DNA from: an uncultured Bacteroidales bacterium
GTDB lineage: Bacteria > Bacteroidota > Bacteroidia > Bacteroidales > Marinilabiliaceae
Assembly: GCA_937892255.1 (NCBI GenBank)
Contig: CALAUL010000060.1
Coordinates: 1 to 41,794 of the forward strand
Length of the DNA: 41,794 nt
Direction of reading: 5' to 3'
Shown one piece after another: positions 35,744 to 41,794 of this stretch. The notes below the pieces were generated by a model. The model saw only the letters and a list, made by a program, of their open reading frames with translations, did not search any database and was not told the origin of the DNA. Within the stretch, counting starts at the first letter, position 1; each line of letters opens with the position of its first letter. A program made the translations under genes and the position numbers.

Positions 35744-35770
35744 GAAGCTGTCTGAAATTCAGACAGCTTC
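35744..35770 (-). other. Intercistronic hairpin between GH43-GH8 and CE1
   Basis: A perfect 13-bp inverted repeat (35744-35756 with 35758-35770) lies 11 bases after the GH43-GH8 stop. In RNA the innermost pairs open to give a small loop. The next minus-strand bases are AT-rich but lack a T-run, so termination would be partial. Confidence 0.55.
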
Positions 35771-35780
35771 TGATTTCATT

Positions 35781-38282
35781 CTATTTCTTTATTGGCTCGA
35801 TTATAGTGTACTTGCCACTCAAATGCATGAATGCGAAGAGACGCAACAAGCCGTCATAATATGCATCAAAATAACCATCGGCGTAAGGTTCGTGCTTTGA
35901 ATTCCAAAGACGATCTACAAACTCGCGACTAATAACATCGTCTGCTGCCAATGATGCTGCGGCAGCAGTGGCAACTAATCCTACCGAGTGACGCAATGCC
36001 TTATATCCGCCGGCTCCGAGTGTATCTGCCACCTGTGTGCCATCTACGTTGTACTGGTCAACAAATGTGTCAATTCCTTGTGAATAAAGGAACGATTGTA
36101 TGGTATTAGCATAGTTGGTCTGCCACTTGGCGTCTTTACATGACCACGAATAGTCAAGCGCTATATTCATAGGTACACGCCATGAGTCAAAACGGAATGC
36201 GTCTCCTATGATGCCACGAGAACCTCGCAACGTACCGTCGTAGTTGTTGTAATCCGGATTCAGACCGGTCTTTGGATTGATACTCTTGTGCAAATATTCG
36301 CGAGATGCCTTTGCGCACTCCAACCAGAAGTTGGATCTGCCATCGTTGGCCCACTTTGCCCAAACTTCGTAAAATGCAGGCACGTGGTATGATGGGTCGG
36401 TATAATTTCCTCCCATAGGATCCGGAGTAAATGTGATGAGCTTATTCTCTACATTAATAAATGGTGACACTCTATCCATGCCAGTCTTCATCATTGCACA
36501 ATTGAGAATATTCTGAGCCTCGGCAAGGTAGTTTATTTCTCCGTCATTTCCCCAACGATTTGAAGCAAAGATGAGCGATGTGACGAAATAAAGTTCCCCA
36601 TCTGACGCCGCACCCATAGAGTTGCGTGTCCCGTCAAGTCGGCAACTCCATGCGAAATAGCCTTTGTAAGGGCCTTCCTGATGCTGCATGTAACGCTTAC
36701 TCCAACGCCAAAGCTTGTCAAAGATATCTTTGCGGTCAAACTGAACTGCGACCATCAAACCATAAGACATTCCCTCTGTGCGAACGTCTTTGTTCTTAAC
36801 GTCGCTGATGTATGCCATGTCGTCTCCTACTTCGAAATAAACTTTGTTAGGTCCAACAAAGAGTCCGTCAAAAACTTCTTTAAGCTTTGCGTCTATCTGA
36901 GCTTGAGTATAACCCATCTCAGCGAAGTAGTTGCGATATTTACCTGTTTCAAAAGCTCCTGCTGTCCATGGTATAGCATCGAAACCGAGCCAATCTACCT
37001 CAACATTGCTTCCTTTTATAAGAGACACTTCGAGATTTTGAACACCTGACGGAGAGCTGACAACAACGGCTGTTGCATTGCTCCATTGCGCATTTTTCTT
37101 TACATCGATGAGCGCAATAACCTTGTCACTCGCTTTAACTTGCAAACGAGCATTGCTTGCTGACTTAACTCGTACTGTCACCTCCTTAACTGCCCTATCA
37201 CCAAAGTTGACTCGGTCATAAGTGACTGCATCACCTTTCTTCTTAAAGATAGTCTTCCAGCCTTCGAACTTGTTGTCCATATTTAGGTAATCTATTGTTG
37301 CACCTTTGATAGTGCTGTAACGGTCTATCTGAATATGAGAACGTGCTTCGTTGATACCCACACCGCGCAATGTTGGGATAACCTTCTTGATTGTTCCATC
37401 AGGATTGAAACCTATAGTGTCAATACGAGCAGAACGGTTTTTGTCAAATTCCGGAGAATAGTCGTTGTGGTGGTAGAAGATATACCATTGACCTTTGTAC
37501 TCTACTATAGAGTGGTGGTTTGTCCAACAGCCCGTAGGTGACTCGTCCATGAATACTCCCATAAACTTCCATGGGCCAAGAGGCTTGTCACTCATACAGT
37601 AAGCCAAAACCTCTGTAGAGTCCTTTGCCCAAGGGAAAGTGAGGTAGTACTTGCCGTTGCGCTTGAATGGGAATGGACCTTCTTTCAAGCCCTTTCGTGG
37701 CAGGTCATTTACGAACTCCGGCTTTGTAGCAAGCTCCATCATGTTGTCTTTCAACTTTGCCTGCTGAACACCGCCCCAATACATATAAGCTTGACCGTCA
37801 TCGTCAATCAAAACGCCCGGGTCGATACCGAATATTCCTTCAATTGGCTTCCACATCGGACGGAATGGACCTTCCGGAAAATTTCCGACTGCTACACCTA
37901 TACCAAATCCTCTGCCTGTTGTAGGGACAGACGGAAAATAGAAATAGTAACGACCATCCTTCTCCACACAGTCAGGAGCCCACATCGAATACGATTTTGG
38001 TTTAACCCATGGTACCTGATCTTGGGAAAGTATCATACCATGATCAGTCCAATTTACCAAATCCTCAGAAGAGAATACATGATAATCTTCCATACAGAAC
38101 CATTTACGCTCTGGTTCCACCGGACTGATGATATCATGCGATGGGTAGACATACACTTTGCCATTAAACACACGTGCTGTAGGGTCGGCCGTAAATTGTC
38201 CACTGATAATGGGGTTTTGCGCCTTAACAAGACAGCATAAAGTCAATAATAAAAATACTGACGTGAATAGTTTTCTATACAT
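35781..38282 (-). CDS. Three-domain enzyme: GH43 xylosidase/arabinofuranosidase - CBM6-like - GH8 exo-oligoxylanase
   Basis: With the start at 38282 (MYRKLFTSVFLLLTLCCLVKAQ, signal peptide) it has 833 residues; the frame is open 22 codons more but without signal character. GH43 propeller about 22-330: base Asp in TADPTARVF, Asp in WAPDCVEKDG, acid Glu in GLKEGPF. A CBM6-like sandwich about 345-450 follows (VTVRVKSASNARLQV, VEVDWLGFDAIPW). GH8 (alpha/alpha)6 barrel from about 455 to the end has the acid Glu503 in RTEGMSYGLM and the DGELYF block. GH8 members of this kind remove xylose from the reducing end (Rex). The fusion couples side-chain or non-reducing-end attack with reducing-end trimming. 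First gene of its unit. Confidence 0.92.
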   Translation of the reverse strand: MYRKLFTSVFLLLTLCCLVKAQNPIISGQFTADPTARVFNGKVYVYPSHDIISPVEPERKWFCMEDYHVFSSEDLVNWTDHGMILSQDQVPWVKPKSYSMWAPDCVEKDGRYYFYFPSVPTTGRGFGIGVAVGNFPEGPFRPMWKPIEGIFGIDPGVLIDDDGQAYMYWGGVQQAKLKDNMMELATKPEFVNDLPRKGLKEGPFPFKRNGKYYLTFPWAKDSTEVLAYCMSDKPLGPWKFMGVFMDESPTGCWTNHHSIVEYKGQWYIFYHHNDYSPEFDKNRSARIDTIGFNPDGTIKKVIPTLRGVGINEARSHIQIDRYSTIKGATIDYLNMDNKFEGWKTIFKKKGDAVTYDRVNFGDRAVKEVTVRVKSASNARLQVKASDKVIALIDVKKNAQWSNATAVVVSSPSGVQNLEVSLIKGSNVEVDWLGFDAIPWTAGAFETGKYRNYFAEMGYTQAQIDAKLKEVFDGLFVGPNKVYFEVGDDMAYISDVKNKDVRTEGMSYGLMVAVQFDRKDIFDKLWRWSKRYMQHQEGPYKGYFAWSCRLDGTRNSMGAASDGELYFVTSLIFASNRWGNDGEINYLAEAQNILNCAMMKTGMDRVSPFINVENKLITFTPDPMGGNYTDPSYHVPAFYEVWAKWANDGRSNFWLECAKASREYLHKSINPKTGLNPDYNNYDGTLRGSRGIIGDAFRFDSWRVPMNIALDYSWSCKDAKWQTNYANTIQSFLYSQGIDTFVDQYNVDGTQVADTLGAGGYKALRHSVGLVATAAAASLAADDVISREFVDRLWNSKHEPYADGYFDAYYDGLLRLFAFMHLSGKYTIIEPIKK

Positions 38283-38333
38283 TTTCTTACTATTAAAGTT
38301 AGTAGGTCGATTGATTTGTAAATAACGACAATC

Positions 38334-38347
38334 TGGAACATGTTCCA
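38334..38347. promoter_or_regulatory. 14-base perfect palindrome upstream of the GH43-GH8 gene
   Basis: TGGAACATGTTCCA lies 52 bases before the start codon at 38282. Its flank TTTGGAACAT (minus) recurs at the -7 box of the second GH10 operon (17614-17621). Likely an operator or promoter-proximal site; the protein that would bind is unknown. Confidence 0.4.
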
Positions 38348-38619
38348 AACAGCCGTATTACGGAATGTGCTAAATTAGCAAGATAATAAGCAACGTTAAA
38401 GCAAAAAAATTACGAATACTATCAGTGCGGTTACACATTGCTATAAGAAAACCCTCTCCGTATTTATACATTCAATCAGAGAATCAATGATTCTTTTTAT
38501 TGTATTTCTGTTGTTTAGCATATTTTGCACATGCAAAAAAACCTCACGCCAAGAGCGAAAGAAAAAGAGTAATTTTTATACAATTCAAGGGCAAATATTA
38601 GCCATTTGAGTCTTTTTTT

Positions 38620-38627
38620 TATCTTTG
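38620..38627 (+). promoter_or_regulatory. Candidate -7 box of the TatD-like gene
   Basis: TATCTTTG matches TAnnTTTG and lies 41 bases before the start codon at 38668. Confidence 0.4.
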
Positions 38628-38667
38628 TTTTTGAAACATTTTTATATAATATCTTCATACTTTCCAC

Positions 38668-39282
38668 ATGTACATCGATATTCACACTCATACTCATTGG
38701 ACAGACAAAGACATAACGTCGGTATTTAATATCAGATATGGCTTTGACAAAATAACTGACGAGAGATGGTTCTCCGTCGGTATTCATCCGTGGGACGCAG
38801 ACAAAGTGTGTATTGATGACTCTTTTTACTCTTTGGCGAAAAGTGCTATAGCTATCGGTGAGTGTGGGCTTGACAAGAAGTGCTCAGTGAGTTTGGATTG
38901 TCAAGAATCGGTATTTACGGCACAGATTGAATTGTCGAAAAGATTAAACAAACCTCTGATTATACACTGTGTAGGCTGTTACGGCAAGATACTGGAGATG
39001 AGCATTCGTCATAGTCCGCACCCCACATGGATAATACACGGCTGTTACACATCACCGGAATGGATACGCTCTGCGTTGAGCCAACCGATGTTTTTCTCCG
39101 TTGGAATGCGCGAGATAAGCTATCCCAAAGGAAAAGATATGCTCAACGCCATACCTCGTGACAGGTTGCTATTTGAAAGCGACGATGATGTATCCTCTGT
39201 GAAAGCTGTCTATGACTCTCTATCCATAAATCCGGAAATGATGACACACTGCTACGAGTTAATAGATATGAAAACACAATGA
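38668..39282 (+). CDS. TatD-family metal-dependent hydrolase
   Basis: A 204-residue cytoplasmic protein of the TatD/amidohydrolase family. Seen: the metal-binding HxH near the N-terminus (IDIHTHTH), GIHPW, GECGLD, PLIIHCVG, WIIHG and RLLFESDDD, which match the family's ordered metal and active-site blocks. At 204 residues it is shorter than the 250-260 of E. coli TatD, as in the short Bacteroidetes form. TatD proteins are metal-dependent nucleases; the exact substrate here is unknown. No link to xylan use is expected. The GH31 pseudogene follows in the same direction about 18 bases later. Confidence 0.88.
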   Translation: MYIDIHTHTHWTDKDITSVFNIRYGFDKITDERWFSVGIHPWDADKVCIDDSFYSLAKSAIAIGECGLDKKCSVSLDCQESVFTAQIELSKRLNKPLIIHCVGCYGKILEMSIRHSPHPTWIIHGCYTSPEWIRSALSQPMFFSVGMREISYPKGKDMLNAIPRDRLLFESDDDVSSVKAVYDSLSINPEMMTHCYELIDMKTQ

Positions 39283-39300
39283 AACATTAATGTTTCTACC

Positions 39301-41373
39301 ATAAAAAGAACAATCACATTATCTCTCTTAGTTCTCATGTGTACTATGGCGCATGCACAGGACTACAAACAGACCGACTACGGCATAAAAGCATCTTTCG
39401 CCACAAAGTCAACTGATGTGGAGATTCAATGGTTCTCTCCACAAACGGTCAGAGTTCTCAAAACTCCTATCAATGCTACTATTGACAAAAAGAGCCCTTC
39501 AGTAATTGCTTCGCCTCAAAAGAAAAGTGCGACGGTCAAACAAGATGGCAACACTATCATAATGGAAAGCAAAAAAACGCGTAAACGCAGACCTCAAGAG
39601 TGGGGTGGTTTCATTTTGCACAAAAGACGGCTCTCAGCTACTCAGCGAGACGGAGAACAACAAAGCATTCACGCCCTTCAATGATGCAGGTCGTAAGACA
39701 TACAGCATTTACCAAGGCTATGACACTGACGACAACGAAGCTCTCTATGGCTTAGGACAACTTCAAAATGGCAAGATGAGCCAACGAGGCATACGCAAAG
39801 TCCTCGTACAAGGCAACCAAGAAGATGTAACACCTTACTTCCAATCTACAAAAGGGTATGGCATTTTCTGGGACAACTACTCTGCCACTACTTACGACGA
39901 CACAAAAGACGAAACCTCATTCTCATCAGTGGTCGGCGATTGCATAGACTACTACTTCATGTACGGAGGTTCGGCTAATGGCGTAATAGCACAAACAAGG
40001 AGTCTGACGGGCGACGTTCCAATGATGCCTCTTTGGTATTACGGATTCTTGCAAAGTCGCAAACGTTACAAAAACCAGCACGAGACAATGGAAGTGGTGC
40101 GCCGATATAGAGAAGAACGCATTCCGTTGGACTACATTATTCAAGATTGGCAATATTGGGGCAACAACTACGTGTGGAACGCCATAGAGTTTCTCTCTGA
40201 AAACTTCTCACAAGCCCCTATGATGATTGACTCTGTTCACAACATGAACGCACGCATAATGATTTCTATCTGGTCATCTTTCGGACCTATGACCAAACAA
40301 TACGAAAAGCTCAACGCCGAAGGAATGCTTTTTTGACTTTGACGCATGGCCAATGTCGGGCGTCAACTTCTGGCCTCCGAACTTGAAATATCGGTCAGGT
40401 GTCAAGCTATACGATTGTTACAACCCAAAAGCCCGAGACATATATTGGGAACACCTTAACGAAGGACTTTTCAAACTCGGCATCGATGCATGGTGAATGG
40501 ACTCGACAGACCCAGACCATTTCTACCCAAAAGAGGAAGACTACGACCATCAGACATATTTATGTTCATTTAGATGCGTTCGTAACGCATATCCTCTGAT
40601 GACTGTTGGCGGAGTACCAGACCATCAACGTGCAGAGACAAACAAAAAACTACGCTCTCATTCCATATATCTACTCTACGGCTTGGGACGTCACAAATAA
40701 TCAATCGACATTTATGCGTGCATTGTTCATGGACTTCAACAACGACAGACAGACATGGGACATCAATAACGAATATATGTTTGGCAAAGCTTTGCTCGTT
40801 GCTCCCATTGTAGAGACTCAATATACACCTGAGAAGATGGAGGAAACGCTCGAAGAGAACGAAGACTGGGCAAGATACTTTGCAGAGTCTACCGACAAAG
40901 CCATATCCGTAGACTTTACTCCGGCTAAGAGCAAAAAGGTCTACCTGCCACAAGGTACAAAATGGTATGACTTCTTCACCAATGAGGCATACGAAGGAGG
41001 AAAAGAGATTGAAGTCACGACACACTTAAATACCATACCTCTCTTTGCTCGTGCCGGAAGCATAATTTCTATAGAACCAGACGTGCAATATACAGGAGAA
41101 AAGAGTTGGGACAACCTGACAATCAAAGTATTCCCGGGAGGAAGCGGTTCTTTCACCCTATACGAAGATGAAGGAGACAACTACAATTACGAAAAAGAAG
41201 CATACACAGAGATTAACATGACATGGAACGATAAGAGTCAGATGCTCACAATTGCTCCTCGCAAAGGCAACTACGAAGGAATGATTACAAACCGAACCTT
41301 CAACGTTGAGTTGCCAAATGGCAAAAAGCAATCCGTAAGCTACAACGGGAAACAAATAAAAGTAAAACTTTAA
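39301..41373 (+). pseudogene. Degraded GH31 alpha-xylosidase/alpha-glucosidase
   Basis: GH31 motifs are spread over several frames. The natural start appears mutated: ATA at 39301 heads a signal peptide (KRTITLSLLVLMCTMAHAQ), and the first ATG (39337) would cut it. A one-base shift in an A7 run (39571-39577) moves to the frame with DNEALYGLGQLQ, GDVPMMPLWYYGFLQSR and DYIIQDWQYWG. A second shift in a T6 run (40329-40334) leads to FDFDAWPMSG and GIDAW, where TGA (40494-40496) replaces the second Trp just before the nucleophile Asp at 40500 (MDSTDPDHF). After VGGVPDHQRAET about 130 codons, including the acid/base region, are missing. The frame resumes at ALIPYIYSTAWDVT and ends intact at 41373. 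Not functional as it stands. Confidence 0.9.
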
Positions 41374-41377
41374 AACA

Positions 41378-41408
41378 CAAAAGGCTGTCCAACCCGGACA
41401 GCCTTTAT
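41378..41408. terminator. Bidirectional terminator between the GH31 pseudogene and atpC
   Basis: An 11-bp perfect stem, AAAGGCTGTCC (41380-41390) with GGACAGCCTTT (41396-41406), 5-base loop. A-rich on the left and T-rich on the right, so it can work for the plus transcript (T-rich tail) and, through TTTTGTGTTTTA on the minus strand, for the ATP synthase operon. Confidence 0.85.
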
Positions 41409-41427
41409 TTTACACTTAATAAGTTCT

Positions 41428-41676
41428 TTAATTATTTATCAAAATCGTCACCTTATTATTGTTACACTCCAAATATCCCGATTGACATTTAAAGTTGTAC
41501 TCTGTACCTGTCTTTCCTTGGACCCTAATATTACCCGCAGACAACACAGATATGATAGGAGCATGATTTCTCAACACTGTAAACCTACCTCTCTGTCCGG
41601 GAACTTCCACTAAGCCGACATAGTCGTCGTAGAGAATCTTCTCTGGAGTCACTATTTCTAAATGCAAATCACTCAT
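41428..41676 (-). CDS. atpC: ATP synthase F1 epsilon subunit (short form)
   Basis: An 82-residue protein that matches the N-terminal beta-sandwich domain of F1 epsilon (LHLEIVTPEKILYDDYVGLVEVPGQRGRFTVLRNHAPIISVL, given here as landmarks EIVTPEK, VPGQRGRFTVL and NHAPIISVL). The C-terminal helical hairpin that inhibits ATP hydrolysis in E. coli is absent, as is common in Bacteroidetes. It is part of the rotor stalk of the ATP synthase. Its start is 2 bases after the atpD stop. A clear Shine-Dalgarno site precedes it. Confidence 0.95.
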   Translation of the reverse strand: MSDLHLEIVTPEKILYDDYVGLVEVPGQRGRFTVLRNHAPIISVLSAGNIRVQGKTGTEYNFKCQSGYLECNNNKVTILINN

Positions 41677-41678
41677 GG

Positions 41679-41794
41679 CTATACCTCCTTCATGAGTTTC
41701 TCACCTTTCTCAATAGCTTGCTCGATTGTTCCTACGAGATGGAAAGCAGCCTCTGGATACTTGTCAAGTTCGCCGTCCATAATCATATTGAATC
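41679..41794 (-). CDS. atpD: ATP synthase F1 beta subunit, C-terminal end (partial)
   Basis: The minus strand reads the last 37 codons of AtpD, including DKYPEAAFHLVGTIEQAIEKG and a stop at 41679; the rest lies outside the window. This is the catalytic subunit of F1. The atpD-atpC order, with nearly touching ends, is the usual Bacteroidetes arrangement for the start of the atp operon. Confidence 0.93.
   Translation of the reverse strand, partial: FNMIMDGELDKYPEAAFHLVGTIEQAIEKGEKLMKEV
41684..41690 (-). promoter_or_regulatory. Shine-Dalgarno site of atpC
   Basis: AAGGAGG on the minus strand, 7 bases before the atpC ATG and inside the last codons of atpD. It is the only strong ribosome binding site I noticed; others in the window lack one, as expected for Bacteroidetes. 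Confidence 0.75.

Larger units (their letters stand above)
38283..38667. other. 385-bp divergent intergenic region
   Basis: Between the GH43-GH8 gene (minus) and the TatD-like gene (plus). It holds a perfect 14-base palindrome TGGAACATGTTCCA (38334-38347) and a plus-strand -7 box (38620-38627). Nothing else is recognised. Confidence 0.6.

Noticed and set aside
39571..39577. Programmed frameshifting in the A7 run of GH31
   Set aside because: No downstream structure is visible and the downstream frames are broken again, so a functional product could not result.
40494..40496. TGA in the GH31 gene read as selenocysteine or programmed recoding
   Set aside because: The family has Trp at this position, and other lesions (frameshifts, deletion, lost start) make simple decay the better explanation.
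41428..41676. Truncated atpC
   Set aside because: The short epsilon form without the C-terminal helices is usual in Bacteroidetes, and its SD and stop are intact.

Overview
The window looks like chromosomal DNA of a Bacteroidales bacterium, most likely a Prevotellaceae or rumen/gut Prevotella-type organism. Evidence: three SusC/SusD outer-membrane pairs, lipoprotein signal peptides throughout, promoter -7 boxes of the Bacteroidetes form TAnnTTTG instead of sigma70 boxes, few Shine-Dalgarno sites, a short AtpC, and gene order matching the xylan-utilisation (Xus) cluster described from Prevotella bryantii and gut Bacteroides. I see no rRNA, tRNA, CRISPR, insertion sequence or phage gene.

Left part (1-7789). 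Two copies of a two-gene module face outward from a central acetyl-xylan-esterase-like gene. Each copy has a polytopic membrane protein with a helical-repeat tail, followed a few bases later by a lipoprotein with a c-type heme motif (CMNCH) and a TolB/PD40-like beta-propeller. One copy is on the minus strand (2382 to the window edge), the other on the plus strand (4424-7414). They are clear paralogues with similar promoter-like elements. Between them lie a CE6-type esterase (2812-3696), a collapsed GH43 gene remnant (2571-2788) and an orphan terminator (3859-3895).

Centre (7790-38282, all minus strand). This is a large xylan utilisation locus in four transcription units, read right to left: (i) GH43-CBM-GH8 fusion, CE1 esterase, a 219-aa beta-sandwich protein and a GH43 enzyme (38282-32416, closed by a terminator at 32319-32351); (ii) xusA-xusB-xusC-xusD-xusE-xyn10C (31131-17809, terminator at 17751-17784), the core xylan capture and first-cut machinery; (iii) a second lipoprotein GH10 xylanase, a secreted beta-sandwich protein and a second CE1 esterase (17508-14023, terminator 13961-13997); (iv) a further SusC/SusD pair (13215-7790, terminator 7702-7738). 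Together these would bind xylan at the surface, cut it with GH10 enzymes, remove acetyl/feruloyl groups with CE1/CE6 esterases, import oligosaccharides through SusC/D, and finish them with GH43 and the GH8 reducing-end exo-oligoxylanase. No hybrid two-component regulator, sugar permease or GH67/GH115 lies in the window.

Right part (38283-41794). A small TatD-family hydrolase is followed in the same direction by a GH31 alpha-xylosidase/alpha-glucosidase pseudogene with a lost start codon, two homopolymer frameshifts, a nonsense codon next to the nucleophile and an internal deletion. A bidirectional terminator separates it from the convergent end of an ATP synthase operon (atpD end, atpC).

Most notable: the duplicated membrane-protein/heme-propeller module of unknown function; the 464-bp nearly identical tandem repeat encoding twin CBMs inside the xyn10C catalytic domain; and two glycosidase genes (GH43 and GH31) in different stages of decay at the locus edges.
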